NCBI RefSeq assembly: GCF_011806565.1
Contig: NZ_JAATOP010000001.1
Coordinates: forward strand, 310,001-374,000
DNA: 64,000 bases
Direction: 5' to 3'
DNA from: Marivivens donghaensis
Lineage (GTDB): Bacteria; Pseudomonadota; Alphaproteobacteria; Rhodobacterales; Rhodobacteraceae
Within the stretch, counting starts at the first letter, position 1, and each line of letters opens with the position of its first letter. Both the position numbers and the translations under genes were made by a program. Below, in pieces: positions 24,776 through 33,599 of the stretch. Under the pieces are notes generated by a model that saw nothing but the letters and a program-made list of their open reading frames with translations, ran no database searches and had not been told where the DNA came from.

Positions 24776-25678
24776 ATGGGTGATTGGCTCGTCTCGATAG
24801 CGGGCACGCCGCAGGGCGCTCAGCTCGCAACCCTGCTCGCTCTGATGTCGGCCATTGCGCACGCATCCTTCGGCGCTCTGCAAAAAGGCAACGTCGATCC
24901 GTGGACGTCGCGCGGCGTCATCGACGGTTGGCTGGCGATCATCTCGGCACCTGTCGCGTTGTTTCTCGTACCCTGGCCCGATGGCCGTATGTGGATCATC
25001 CTGCTCGGCGCGGTCATCATCCACCTCGGCTATAAACTCGCGATGGCGCTGGCTTACGAGCGCGCGGCTTACACGGTTGTCTACCCTATCGTCAGAGGCA
25101 GCGGGCCAGTTGTCACCGTGGCCGCAGCGACCGTTATTTTCCACGAGCACTTCGCCCTGATCCAGTGGCTCGGCGTGGTCTGCCTGTCGGGCGGTATCCT
25201 GCTCGTTGCGGTACGCAACATGCTCGACGAAAAGCTGGACCCCAAGGGCCTGCGCATCGGTCTGATCTGGGCCGCGATTGGCGGGGCGACGGTCGCGCTC
25301 TACACCGTTTATGACGCTTGGGGCATCCGCCAGTCGGCCGACCCGTTCACATTCCTTGCGTGGTGGTTCTTCCTCGCGGCCTTCGACATGCCCGTCATCG
25401 CTGCGATCCGCTGGCGCAACCTGCCCGTCAAACCCGCCGTGGGGCCGCTCATGGTGCGCGGCATCTGCGGTGCGTTCATTGGTTGGATCAGTTTCGGCGG
25501 CGTGATGCTCGCCACGCGCATCGACAAGGTTGGCGAGGCTGCTGTCCTCCGCGAAACCTCGCCCGTTTTTGCCGCGCTGATCGGCTGGCTGTTCCTCGGT
25601 GAAAAGGTCGGCTGGCAGCGGTCCATGTTTATCGCGCTGATCGCCGTCGGCGCAGTCATCGTCGAATTTGGAGCCTAA
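24776..25678 (+). CDS. EamA/DMT-family permease
   Basis: 300 residues, ten hydrophobic segments, two EamA halves (ALMSAIAHASFGALQKGNVD to LSGGILLVAVRNM; GLIWAAIGGATVALYTVYDA to ALIAVGAVIVEFGA). The first half contains YERAAYTVVYPIVRGSGPVV, a conserved EamA segment. These carriers export or import small metabolites by proton exchange; the substrate cannot be read. A stop-to-start gap of 9 bases links it to the ispZ/yciB-like gene. Confidence 0.88.
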   Translation: MGDWLVSIAGTPQGAQLATLLALMSAIAHASFGALQKGNVDPWTSRGVIDGWLAIISAPVALFLVPWPDGRMWIILLGAVIIHLGYKLAMALAYERAAYTVVYPIVRGSGPVVTVAAATVIFHEHFALIQWLGVVCLSGGILLVAVRNMLDEKLDPKGLRIGLIWAAIGGATVALYTVYDAWGIRQSADPFTFLAWWFFLAAFDMPVIAAIRWRNLPVKPAVGPLMVRGICGAFIGWISFGGVMLATRIDKVGEAAVLRETSPVFAALIGWLFLGEKVGWQRSMFIALIAVGAVIVEFGA

Positions 25679-25687
25679 GGAGCTGTC

Positions 25688-26290
25688 ATGTCCGCAAAGC
25701 CCATCAATCCAATCCTGAAACAGGTGCTCGAGCTTGGCCCGACCGTGGTCTTTTTCCTGATCTACCTGCGGATAAAGGACGAGAACTACATCATCGGCGG
25801 CACCGAATATTCGGGCTTCATCGTCTCCGCGATCGTCTTCATTCCGATCCTGCTGGTCTCGATGGGCATCCTGTGGGCGCTCACCCGCAAGCTCAGCCGG
25901 ATGCAGGTTTTCACCGCGTTCATGGTGATCTTCTTCGGCGGGCTGACAGCCTATTTTAACAACAAAGCGTTCTTCATGATGAAGACGACGATTGTTTACG
26001 GACTGTTCTTTGTACTGCTTGGCATCGGCCTGCTGCGCCGAGAAAGCTGGCTGCAATACGTGCTCGGGGAGTTCCTGCCGATGGAGCGCGAAGGCTGGAT
26101 GATCTTCACCAAGCGCCTCGCGGTCTTCTTCCTCGTCCTTGCGCTGGCAAACGAAGTGATCTGGCGCACCCAGAGCGAGGAGCTCTGGGTCACGCTCGAG
26201 ACATTCGCGTTTCCGGCTGTCACCTTCATATTCCTGTGGGTGAACATCGTCGCCCTCCAGAAATATCTGATCGAAGACCCTAAGAAATAA
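25688..26290 (+). CDS. yciB: Inner-membrane septation protein A family (YciB/IspZ)
   Basis: 200 residues, five to six TM helices. Family landmarks are ELGPTVVFFLIYLRIKDENY near the start, GGLTAYFNNKAFFMMKTTIV, and LGEFLPMEREGWMIFTKRLA followed by LANEVIWRTQSEELWV. YciB proteins affect intracellular septation and envelope integrity. It sits 9 bases after the permease and overlaps the Dabb gene stop by 11 bases (convergent). Confidence 0.9.
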   Translation: MSAKPINPILKQVLELGPTVVFFLIYLRIKDENYIIGGTEYSGFIVSAIVFIPILLVSMGILWALTRKLSRMQVFTAFMVIFFGGLTAYFNNKAFFMMKTTIVYGLFFVLLGIGLLRRESWLQYVLGEFLPMEREGWMIFTKRLAVFFLVLALANEVIWRTQSEELWVTLETFAFPAVTFIFLWVNIVALQKYLIEDPKK

Positions 26291-26567
26291 AGTCTGCCGC
26301 TGTGCGCGTGTCGCGCAGCGGACGCACCAGCTCGATGGACTTGGTGTAGAGCGGATGCGCCTTGTAGGCGGCGAGCTGCGCTTCATCCTCGAATTCCCCG
26401 TAGACGACGAAATCAGGCCCCTCGGGGCTGATCGGATCGCTGTTCAGGTTCGGTCTGATTTCCAGACGGATCGAGTCGGGGATGGTTTCGAGGAGCTTCA
26501 ACCCCTCGAAAACGGCGTCACGGTTTTCGGGCCGCTTGACCGTGAAAAATACGATGTGCCGGATCAT
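26280..26567 (-). CDS. Dabb (dimeric alpha-beta barrel) stress-responsive domain protein
   Basis: 95 residues starting MIRHIVFFTVKRPENRDAVF and containing SIRLEIRPNLNSDPI, FVVYGEFEDEAQLAAYKAHP and LYTKSIELVRPLRDTRTAAD, the complete Dabb ferredoxin-like fold. Function in bacteria is not settled. Its start overlaps the stop of the glutathione S-transferase gene by four bases (ATGA), so the two form a coupled pair. Confidence 0.85.
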   Translation of the reverse strand: MIRHIVFFTVKRPENRDAVFEGLKLLETIPDSIRLEIRPNLNSDPISPEGPDFVVYGEFEDEAQLAAYKAHPLYTKSIELVRPLRDTRTAADFIS

Positions 26568-27262
26568 TTCTGTTTGAAAAGCCGTTCCATTTGTTCCTTG
26601 GAGTAGCCTTTCTGGCGCACTTCAGCGGCGAGTTCCATGCCCTTTTTAACCGCAGGGCGGGCGGCCATGCGGTCCATCCAGGCTTTCATATTCGGCTTGT
26701 CATCGAGCGTCTGCTGCTGGCCTTCCCAGCTTGCCGCCCACGGGTAGATCGCCATGTCGGCGATGGAGTAGTCGCCGCAGATGTAATCCTTGCCGTCCAG
26801 CTGCGTGTCGAGCACGCGGTAAAGGCGGGATACTTCGTTGCGATAGCGTTCCTGCGCGTAGGGCAGAACCTGCGGCGGGTCCATGTCGGGGGCGTAGCGC
26901 AGGAAGTGGTGCGCTTGGCCAGCCATCGGGCCAACGCCGCCCATTTGCCACATCAGCCATTGATCGACGTTGATGCGGTCCCGCTCGGTCGCGCCGCAGA
27001 ACGTGCCGGTCTTGCGAGCGAGGTATTGCAGGATCGCGCCCGACTCGAAGAGCGAAATCGGCTCGCCATCGGGGCCTTCGGGGTCGACGATGGCGGGCAT
27101 ACGGTTGTTGGGGGCGATCTTCAGAAACTCCGGATCGAACTGGTCGCCAGCGCCGATGTCGACCAGATGCAGGTCGTATGGCAGGCCCATCTCCTCCAGT
27201 GCGATCGAGATTTTCTTGCCGTTCGGTGTCGGCCAATAATGCAATGCAATGGGGGCGGTCAT
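26564..27262 (-). CDS. Glutathione S-transferase (nu/YfcG-like)
   Basis: 232 residues. Thioredoxin-like N-terminal domain (IALHYWPTPNGKKISIALEE, NNRMPAIVDPEGPDGEPISL, FESGAILQYLARKTG) and the all-helical C-terminal domain (VDQWLMWQMGGVGPMAGQAH, YICGDYSIADMAIYPWAASW). The TPNGKK segment, with Asn in place of the catalytic Ser/Tyr, and the QMGGVGPM helix place it with YfcG/YghU (nu-class) enzymes, which act as disulfide-bond reductases using two glutathiones. Starts at ATG 27262, divergent from the riboswitch-metZ unit. Confidence 0.88.
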   Translation of the reverse strand: MTAPIALHYWPTPNGKKISIALEEMGLPYDLHLVDIGAGDQFDPEFLKIAPNNRMPAIVDPEGPDGEPISLFESGAILQYLARKTGTFCGATERDRINVDQWLMWQMGGVGPMAGQAHHFLRYAPDMDPPQVLPYAQERYRNEVSRLYRVLDTQLDGKDYICGDYSIADMAIYPWAASWEGQQQTLDDKPNMKAWMDRMAARPAVKKGMELAAEVRQKGYSKEQMERLFKQK

Positions 27263-27356
27263 CGGGAACTCCTAAAATTATAGGGGTACAATGCGCCTTT
27301 GCGCAGAGGCTGCAAGGTGTTTTCCTTGACCGCGTGGAACGTGAGGCGTATCCCGC

Positions 27357-27411
27357 CCACGTGGCGATTTGAACCGGATTGCGGGCCACGTTAAACAAAC
27401 CGCTAAAAAGG
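27357..27411 (+). promoter_or_regulatory. SAM-II riboswitch upstream of metZ
   Basis: Matches the SAM-II aptamer: P1 stem ACGTGGC (27359-27365) with GCCACGT (27385-27391), the loop GATTTGAACCGGATTGC, and the 3' strand TTAAACAAACCGCTAAAAAG, in which CCGC (27400-27403) can pair with GCGG (27381-27384) to form the pseudoknot. The GATTTGAACCG and CTAAAAAGG blocks are near-identical to the consensus. SAM-II binds S-adenosylmethionine and shuts off methionine genes in alphaproteobacteria, which fits metZ 66 bases downstream. Confidence 0.93.
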
Positions 27412-27421
27412 AACAGGCCAG

Positions 27422-27457
27422 CCCCTGCTACCTTTCCGGTGTCAGGGGTTTTGTTTT
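27422..27457 (+). terminator. Terminator-like hairpin between the riboswitch and metZ
   Basis: CCCCTG (27422-27427) and CAGGGG (27443-27448) pair over a 15-base loop, followed directly by TTTTGTTTT. It is 10 bases after the aptamer and 20 before the start codon, so it is a candidate expression platform acting by transcription termination. Confidence 0.65.
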
Positions 27458-27476
27458 AAGGCCAAAAGGAAAGCAC

Positions 27477-28655
27477 ATGGACAAATTTTCCAAGCGCACA
27501 CGCGCGGTTCATAGCGGTGTCCGCCGCAGCAAATACAACGAACTGAGCGAAGCCATCTTCCTCACTCAAGGCTTCGTTTACGACACTGCCGAGCAGGCCG
27601 AGCAGCGCTTCGTCCAACTGGGCGACGACGAGTTCATTTACGCGCGCTACGGCAATCCGACCGTTGCAATGCTCGAAGACCGCATGGCCGACCTTGAAGG
27701 CGTTGAAGCTGGTTTCGCGACCGCCTCGGGTATGGCTGCCGTCAACGGCGCGCTGATGTCGCTGCTCAAAGCAGGCGACCACGTTGTATCGAGCCGCGCG
27801 CTGTTTGGTTCGTGCCTCTACATCCTCGAAGAAGTGCTGGCCCGCTTCGGCGTCGAGGTCACCCTCGTTGATGGCCGCGATATGGACGCATGGAAAGCCG
27901 CGATCCGTCCGGACACCAAGGTCGTGTTCTTCGAGTCGATCTCGAACCCGACCCTCGAAGTCATCGACATGAAGGCCGTCATCGACCTCGCTCACGCCAA
28001 TGACGCGCTAGTCGTTGTCGACAACGCCATGGCGACGCCGGTCTACTCGATCGCGGGCGAGCTGGGCGCTGATCTTATCGTTTACTCGACCACCAAGCAC
28101 GTGGACGGTCAGGGTCGCTGCCTCGGCGGTATTGTTCTGGGCAAAAAAGAGCTCGTGCGTGGTCCGGTTGAAGCCTACCTCAAGCACACCGGCGGCGCGA
28201 TGAGCCCGTTCAACGCTTGGGTCATGCTCAAGTCGCTCGATACGCTGATGCTGCGTGTGAACCATCAGGCGGAAACCGCGATGAAGCTTGCGGAGGCGCT
28301 GGACGGTCATGCAAAGCTGAACTCGGTCAGCTTCCCGCTGCACCCGAGCCATCCGCAGTACGAGATGACCAAGGCGCAATACGACGGCGTGGGCACCGTG
28401 CTTGCGATCGATGTGAAGGGCGGCAAGGACGAATGCTTCCGCTTCCTCAACGCGCTCAACATCTTCACCATCACCAACAACTTTGCTGACAGCAAATCGC
28501 TGGTGACGCACCCCGCGACGACGACGCACCAGCGTCTGCCGCAGGAGCTGAAAGACACGCTCGGCATCACGCCCGGTCTCGTCCGTGTGTCGTGCGGCCT
28601 TGAAGATACGGACGATCTGATCGCTGACGTTCTTCAGGCGCTGGACGCAATCTGA
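27477..28655 (+). CDS. metZ: O-succinylhomoserine sulfhydrylase MetZ
   Basis: 392 residues, AAGGA before the ATG. A Cys/Met-metabolism PLP enzyme: YARYGNPTVAMLEDRMADLE near residues 55-74, SGMAAVNGALMSLLKAGDHV, and the PLP lysine K207 in YSTTKHVDGQGRCLGG. The C-terminus has SLVTHPATTTHQRLPQEL and LVRVSCGLEDTDDLIADVLQ. MetZ makes homocysteine directly from O-succinylhomoserine and sulfide. An in-frame ATG at 27369 lies inside the riboswitch and is not the start. Confidence 0.94.
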   Translation: MDKFSKRTRAVHSGVRRSKYNELSEAIFLTQGFVYDTAEQAEQRFVQLGDDEFIYARYGNPTVAMLEDRMADLEGVEAGFATASGMAAVNGALMSLLKAGDHVVSSRALFGSCLYILEEVLARFGVEVTLVDGRDMDAWKAAIRPDTKVVFFESISNPTLEVIDMKAVIDLAHANDALVVVDNAMATPVYSIAGELGADLIVYSTTKHVDGQGRCLGGIVLGKKELVRGPVEAYLKHTGGAMSPFNAWVMLKSLDTLMLRVNHQAETAMKLAEALDGHAKLNSVSFPLHPSHPQYEMTKAQYDGVGTVLAIDVKGGKDECFRFLNALNIFTITNNFADSKSLVTHPATTTHQRLPQELKDTLGITPGLVRVSCGLEDTDDLIADVLQALDAI

Positions 28656-28762
28656 TGAGTGATCCGCGCGACGGTTCCAAGCGTATTCCCTTCGCATCTG
28701 GTAGCAAACTGTCGCGCGCTTCCCATATAAAAGAGCGTGCTGCCACTTCGGGAGACCCCGAC

Positions 28763-29866
28763 ATGAATATCCATAGTCACGACATGGAACGTGAACCTTC
28801 GCGTGATGAAGCCGAAGCTGCGCTTGCGCTCCTGCGCAAGTGGGCGAATGGCGTCACGCCCGAAGAGGTCGCAACTCTTGACCCGTTGGTTTCGCGGCTC
28901 ATTCCGGGCAGCGAAGTCAGCAATTATCCCGCTTTGGCCCGCGCCTACCCCGAAGATTTTGTGGTCGACGAGGACTACAAGGCGTCGATGCCCGACCTCC
29001 AGAATGGTCCGTCCAGCCTGATCCGCGGCGCGAAGCAGACGATCCAGCACGTCGGGATTTCGAACTTCCGCCTGCCGATCCGCTTCTACGCCCGCGAGGG
29101 CGGCGAGGTGACGCTGGAAACCTCTGTGACCGGCACCGTTTCGCTTGAGGCCGAGAAGAAGGGCATCAACATGTCCCGCATCATGCGGACATTCTACAAA
29201 CATGCCGAAAAGACCTTCTCGTTCGATGTGATCTCGGATGCTCTGGACGCCTACAAGGAAGACCTCGAGAGCTTCGACGCGCGCATCCAGATGCGGTTCC
29301 GTTACCCGATGAAGGTAAAATCACTTCGTTCGGGCCTCGACGGCTACCAGTACTACGACATCGCTCTCGAACTGATCGAGAAGGCGGGCGTTCGTAAAAA
29401 GATCATCCACCTCGACTACGTTTATTCGTCGACTTGTCCGTGCTCGCTCGAACTGTCCGAACATGCGCGCCAATTCCGCGGCCAGCTCGCAACCCCGCAC
29501 TCGCAGCGTTCGGTGGCTCGCATTTCGGCAGTGCTCGACGAGAATTCGAAGACGCTGTGGTTCGAAGACCTGATCGAGATGGCTCGCGCTGCCGTGCCGA
29601 CCGAAACGCAAGTGATGGTAAAGCGCGAAGACGAGCAGGCGTTTGCAGAACTGAACGCCGCCAACCCGATCTTTGTCGAGGACGCGGCCCGTCTGTTCTG
29701 TGAACAGCTTCAAAAGGATCCGCGTATCGGTGATTTCCAGATCGTCGCGAGCCATCAGGAAAGCCTGCACAGCCACGATGCGGTTTCGGTGCTGACCGAA
29801 GGCAAGACCTTCAACACCGACAGCCTTGATCCGAAGCTGTTCAGCACGCTCTATCACGTTGGATAA
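28763..29866 (+). CDS. folE2: GTP cyclohydrolase FolE2 (type IB)
   Basis: 367 residues from the ATG at 28763 (GGGAGA upstream), the family's usual start region. Signatures: QTIQHVGISNFRLPIRFYAR, GTVSLEAEKKGINMSRIMRT, SSTCPCSLELSEHARQFRGQ with the catalytic/metal Cys, and ATPHSQRSVARISAVLDEN. FolE2 is the zinc-independent GTP cyclohydrolase that makes 7,8-dihydroneopterin triphosphate for folate (or queuosine) synthesis. An upstream ATG at 28655 overlapping the metZ stop would add 36 unconserved residues. The folate genes folB and folP are 12-14 kb further on. Confidence 0.93.
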   Translation: MNIHSHDMEREPSRDEAEAALALLRKWANGVTPEEVATLDPLVSRLIPGSEVSNYPALARAYPEDFVVDEDYKASMPDLQNGPSSLIRGAKQTIQHVGISNFRLPIRFYAREGGEVTLETSVTGTVSLEAEKKGINMSRIMRTFYKHAEKTFSFDVISDALDAYKEDLESFDARIQMRFRYPMKVKSLRSGLDGYQYYDIALELIEKAGVRKKIIHLDYVYSSTCPCSLELSEHARQFRGQLATPHSQRSVARISAVLDENSKTLWFEDLIEMARAAVPTETQVMVKREDEQAFAELNAANPIFVEDAARLFCEQLQKDPRIGDFQIVASHQESLHSHDAVSVLTEGKTFNTDSLDPKLFSTLYHVG

Positions 29867-29910
29867 TTCTGCATTGCAGCGAAATTATGCCGCATCGCAG
29901 AAGTAAGAAT

Positions 29911-29934
29911 GGGCGCCGCTGGTCGGCGCCCTAT
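29911..29934 (+). terminator. Hairpin after folE2
   Basis: GGGCGCC / GGCGCCC stem with a GCTGGTC loop, 45 bases after the folE2 stop, followed by TATTTCGTT. The T-run is short. Confidence 0.6.
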
Positions 29935-29976
29935 TTCGTTGGTTTCACAAGCACGCCATCTACGGAGGTTTCCGCC

Positions 29977-30204
29977 ATGGCAAATGCAATGATTGACGTA
30001 CGTTTCCTGAAATCTGGCCTTCACCAACAAGTCGATGACTACTTCGCCGCGCTGGGGCAGGGGACCAATGCCTATCTCGAACGCCGTATGCGGATGGCAG
30101 AAATCCTCCGCCTCAACGCGAAATCGGATGCAGAGCTTGTACGGATGGGGCTTGAGCGCGAAGAAATCCCGTCATACGTTTTTCGTGACCTGTTCGGTGC
30201 TTAG
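29977..30204 (+). CDS. Small DUF1127-like protein
   Basis: 75 residues from the ATG at 29977 with GGAGG 8 bases upstream. The C-terminal part (LRLNAKSDAELVRMGLEREE followed by IPSYVFRDLFGA) has the DUF1127 pattern (helix, then a short D/E-x-L-x-x-x-G-L-x-R-x-x-I helix). In alphaproteobacteria small DUF1127 proteins influence RNA turnover and phosphate or central metabolism. The N-terminal 45 residues (FLKSGLHQQVDDYFAALGQG) are extra. Confidence in the family is moderate. Confidence 0.7.
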   Translation: MANAMIDVRFLKSGLHQQVDDYFAALGQGTNAYLERRMRMAEILRLNAKSDAELVRMGLEREEIPSYVFRDLFGA

Positions 30205-30260
30205 CTGACCGAACCCACAGCGACTTGACTCCGGCTGGGGGGACAGCCAAGCCACTGCTC

Positions 30261-31709
30261 ATGACTGATCTTCGCCCTGTCGGATATGTAATCGGACTGC
30301 TGACCGCAGTTCTCGGCCTCGCAATGGTCGCCCCGCTGCTGTTCGATCTGTTCGACGGCAACGGTGAATGGAAGACGTTCCTCCAGGCCGGAGTGATCAC
30401 TGTCATCTTCGGCGGCACAATGGCTGTGGCCTGCACGAACCGCGAAACGCGCGGCCTGACGATCCGCCAGAGCTTTATCCTCACCACTGGTGTCTGGGTG
30501 ACTCTTCCGCTGTTCGGCGCGATCCCGTTTCTAATGGGAGAGCCGAACCTGCGCCTTGTCGATGCGGTGTTCGAAGCGATGTCCGGCATGACGACCACGG
30601 GCGCCACGGTGATCGAAGGGCTGGAGTTCCACTCCTACGGCATGTTGCTCTGGCGCGGTATTCTGCAATGGCTCGGCGGGCTCGGTATCGTCATCGTTGC
30701 GATGATCTTCCTGCCGGTGATGCGCGTCGGTGGTATGCAGTTCTTCCAGTCCGAAGGCTTCGATACCTTGGGCAAGGCCCTGCCGCGCGCGCTGGACATC
30801 GCGAAGGGCTTGCTGAACATCTACGTCGGCCTGACGATCCTGTGCGGCTTTGCCTACATGATCACTGGCATGGACGGCCGCAACGCGCTGGTCCATGCGT
30901 TTACCACGATGGCGACGGGCGGCTTTTCGACCTCGGACGCGTCCTTCGCGGCCTTTGCTGGACCGCCGCAGTACGTGGCGGTGGTCTTCATGATCCTCGC
31001 ATCGATCCCGTTCATTCGGATGCTCCAGTTTTTCCAGGGCGACCCCGAGCCGATCTGGAAGGACCAGCAGGTCCGCGGCTACCTCCTCTGGATCTCGATC
31101 GCCACGGCACTGGTGGTCGTCTACCGCATGATCCGCCTTGACCATTACGGCGAGTATGCGTTCCGCGAGACACTGTTCAACATCGTCTCGATCTTCTCGG
31201 GCACGGGCTTCGGGGACGGCGATATCCTTGCCTACGGCCCGTTCGCATTCGCAGTATTTTTCTGCGTTGGTGCGATCGGTGGGTGTTCGGGGTCGACGGG
31301 TTGTTCGATCAAGATCTTCCGCTATCAGATCATGCTGCGCGCCATTTCGGCCCAGATCCGCAGGTTGCTGAGCCCTCACCGCGTGGTGCCTGTCCGTTAC
31401 GAAGGACGTCCGGTCAGCGAGGGCGTCATGAACTCGATCATGCTGCTGTTCACCTGCTTTATCCTGACCTTCGGCCTGATGATCGTGGCGCTGAGCCTGA
31501 CGGGCCTAAGCTTCTTTGCCTCTGTGACCGGCGCGTGGACGGCGGTGTTCAATATCGGCCCGGCCTTTGGTCCAGAGGTTGCGGCATCCGGTGCGCTGTC
31601 GAATTTTCCTGATGCAGCCAAGTGGCTCATGTCGCTGGGCATGTTGCTGGGACGACTGGAAATCGTGTCCTGCCTCGTCCTTCTCGTCCCGCGTTTCTGG
31701 GCTGACTGA
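30261..31709 (+). CDS. trkH: Trk-type potassium uptake protein TrkH
   Basis: 482 residues, all-membrane, four K+ selectivity loops of the MPM repeat: MSGMTTTGATVI, TTMATGGFSTSD, VSIFSGTGFGDGD and NIGPAFGPE, each with a central Gly-rich filter. TrkH needs the cytoplasmic NAD/ATP-binding TrkA, not present here. ATG at 30261 is preferred; the frame is open to a TTG at 30225. It ends 4 bases before a perfect terminator. Confidence 0.93.
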   Translation: MTDLRPVGYVIGLLTAVLGLAMVAPLLFDLFDGNGEWKTFLQAGVITVIFGGTMAVACTNRETRGLTIRQSFILTTGVWVTLPLFGAIPFLMGEPNLRLVDAVFEAMSGMTTTGATVIEGLEFHSYGMLLWRGILQWLGGLGIVIVAMIFLPVMRVGGMQFFQSEGFDTLGKALPRALDIAKGLLNIYVGLTILCGFAYMITGMDGRNALVHAFTTMATGGFSTSDASFAAFAGPPQYVAVVFMILASIPFIRMLQFFQGDPEPIWKDQQVRGYLLWISIATALVVVYRMIRLDHYGEYAFRETLFNIVSIFSGTGFGDGDILAYGPFAFAVFFCVGAIGGCSGSTGCSIKIFRYQIMLRAISAQIRRLLSPHRVVPVRYEGRPVSEGVMNSIMLLFTCFILTFGLMIVALSLTGLSFFASVTGAWTAVFNIGPAFGPEVAASGALSNFPDAAKWLMSLGMLLGRLEIVSCLVLLVPRFWAD

Positions 31710-31712
31710 CGA

Positions 31713-31743
31713 AAAAGGGCCGGAGCAATGCTCCGGCCCTTTT
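31713..31743. terminator. Bidirectional terminator between trkH and the SPOR/peptidoglycan-binding protein gene
   Basis: A perfect 14-bp stem, AAAAGGGCCGGAGC with GCTCCGGCCCTTTT, around an AAT loop. The A- and T-runs serve the convergent genes on both strands. Confidence 0.95.
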
Positions 31744-31760
31744 CAATTCTAGCGTCGCTC

Positions 31761-33599
31761 TTACCAGCAGCTCACCAATGCGGTGACATCCGCCGCGAGG
31801 CCGGTCAGTGTTTCCGGCGGCATGTAGCCGACCATATCGGTGGTTTTGGCCGTGATGCCCGCAGCGCCCAGAGCGTTCGTCAGCGCGGCAGCATTGCCCG
31901 CGAAATTCACGCTCTCAGGCAGGACCGTGTTGGTCTCCGCTTTCGGCATCAGCATGCCGATGACAGCACCACCCTGATCGAACACGGGACCGCCGACGTC
32001 GCCGTCGTGCGCTTCGATTTCGAGGCGCAGCACATCGGCTTCGCCATTCAGGCCAGTGAGGTCATTGAGGCCACCGAAGGTCACGGCGGGCAGACGCAGA
32101 ACGCCGCCGTAGGGGTAGCCAGCCACGGCCACTGTGTCAGCGGGGCGGGGCTGCGACAGCTGGAATTCGGCCTGACCGATGGGCGCGAGCGCGGTGTCCG
32201 GCTGGAGGACGGCAAAACGGTCGTCCGACCACACGACGCTGGCGCGATGGCTATCGTCGAGCGTGACGTATTCGCAGCTACCGACGTTGGCAGCGGCAGT
32301 CAGAACAGCGCCTTGGGCGTTGACGAACATGCCCGCGCCGTTGCTCTGTGGTTTGCGGATCGCCAGTCCGGCGAGCAGGTCGGTCGACGGCAGTGCCTCA
32401 TCCGGCACCATCGCAGCGTCCAGCACACCATCGATACGTTTGAAGCTTTCCTGCATCTTGGCAAGGACGCGGGTTCGGCGCTCTTCATCGCCAGCGGGCC
32501 AGACCAGACCGAAGCCCTTGATCACGCCGCGGTCGTTGGTCGATGCGGAAATGTAGGTGTGAATGTTGTCGTTCGATCCGTTGATTTCGAAGCGGTCGCC
32601 GTTTTTGCCGCGCTGACCTTCGGTCGGCACGATCTGAAGCGTCTGCAAAATCTCGTAAAGACCGTAGAGGCGCTGGCGGTCGCCCTGACCGGAAATCAGC
32701 AGAACCTGAACGCCGGAGCCGTCTTTCGCCTCATAGCGGACGAACGGGGCCTCATAGGTCGGCTCGCCGACCATTGCGGTCGGGATCATGATCGACACGC
32801 CCGCGCGCTCGTTGCGGACACGCTCAAGGCCGGTGCCTTCGAGGACAGCGTTATAGTCGCCCAGAAGTTCGGCGCGTTGGCGGGTCGTCAGGACGCCCGT
32901 GCCTTCGTAGCCCTTGCTCACCTGCCAGTCGGCCATCGAACTACGGGTGCCACGGCCGAATGCGCCGTCGATGCCGCTGTTGTAGAAACCGGCCCATGCC
33001 AGCGCGATCTGGAGTTCCTTGCGCTCGTCGCCCGACAGCTGGCTTTCGCTGGCGCGTGCTTCGGCAGGGGTTTCGTCGATGACGACGGGCTCGGGTTCCG
33101 GTTCGATCACCGGATCAATGACGATTGTCGGTTCTTCTTCGACCACCGGTTCTTCAGCCACAGGCTCTTCCAGCGGTTCGAGGTCGAGCGACGAGATGTC
33201 GACTTCGACATCATCGACGCCTTGAACATTGCTGCGGTCGGTCGCCGAGGGCAGCGGCAGCGGGCTGGTCGGTGCGCCGACGCCGATTGGCCAGTACTGC
33301 TGGCCGAAGCGGCTGCCGTCGCTGACGAAAGCATCGCGCGGAATGGTGCCGGCGCGGCGAAGCTCGCGGCGATAGGCGTCCGCATCGTCGGCCGCATAAG
33401 GGCCAAGCGCGACGACGTACCAGCCGTTACCAAGGTAGAAACCGTTCACATCCGGCAGTTCGGCAGCAAAGCGGCGCGCGCTTTCCTGACCACCGGACAG
33501 AGTGGGGCGTGCTTCGAGTTGAATCCATGACAGCTCTTGGGCTGCGGCTTGAAGTGCGGATCCGATCAAAAGCACGAATGCGAGGATATGCCTGATCAT
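31761..33599 (-). CDS. Exported SPOR/peptidoglycan-binding protein with inactive trypsin-like domain
   Basis: 612 residues. Signal peptide (1-21), an SPOR-like region (about 22-100; RFAAELPDVNGFYLGNGWYV, ALGPYAADDADAYRRELRRA), a Pro/Glu-rich linker (about 135-180), a PGB_1 domain (190-245; LQIALAWAGFYNSGIDGAFG) and a C-terminal trypsin-like fold (about 410-570). The two key places are altered: the His box reads GAVLTAAANVGSCEYV (430-445) where active members have TNAHVV, and the Ser box reads GDVGGPVF (533-540) where active members have GNSGGP. It thus has neither nucleophile nor His and is a probable pseudoprotease binding peptidoglycan in the periplasm. Confidence 0.85.
   Translation of the reverse strand: MIRHILAFVLLIGSALQAAAQELSWIQLEARPTLSGGQESARRFAAELPDVNGFYLGNGWYVVALGPYAADDADAYRRELRRAGTIPRDAFVSDGSRFGQQYWPIGVGAPTSPLPLPSATDRSNVQGVDDVEVDISSLDLEPLEEPVAEEPVVEEEPTIVIDPVIEPEPEPVVIDETPAEARASESQLSGDERKELQIALAWAGFYNSGIDGAFGRGTRSSMADWQVSKGYEGTGVLTTRQRAELLGDYNAVLEGTGLERVRNERAGVSIMIPTAMVGEPTYEAPFVRYEAKDGSGVQVLLISGQGDRQRLYGLYEILQTLQIVPTEGQRGKNGDRFEINGSNDNIHTYISASTNDRGVIKGFGLVWPAGDEERRTRVLAKMQESFKRIDGVLDAAMVPDEALPSTDLLAGLAIRKPQSNGAGMFVNAQGAVLTAAANVGSCEYVTLDDSHRASVVWSDDRFAVLQPDTALAPIGQAEFQLSQPRPADTVAVAGYPYGGVLRLPAVTFGGLNDLTGLNGEADVLRLEIEAHDGDVGGPVFDQGGAVIGMLMPKAETNTVLPESVNFAGNAAALTNALGAAGITAKTTDMVGYMPPETLTGLAADVTALVSCW

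Noticed and set aside
27369-27476. Earlier start codon of metZ at 27369
   Set aside because: It lies inside the SAM-II aptamer and would add 36 residues absent from the family.
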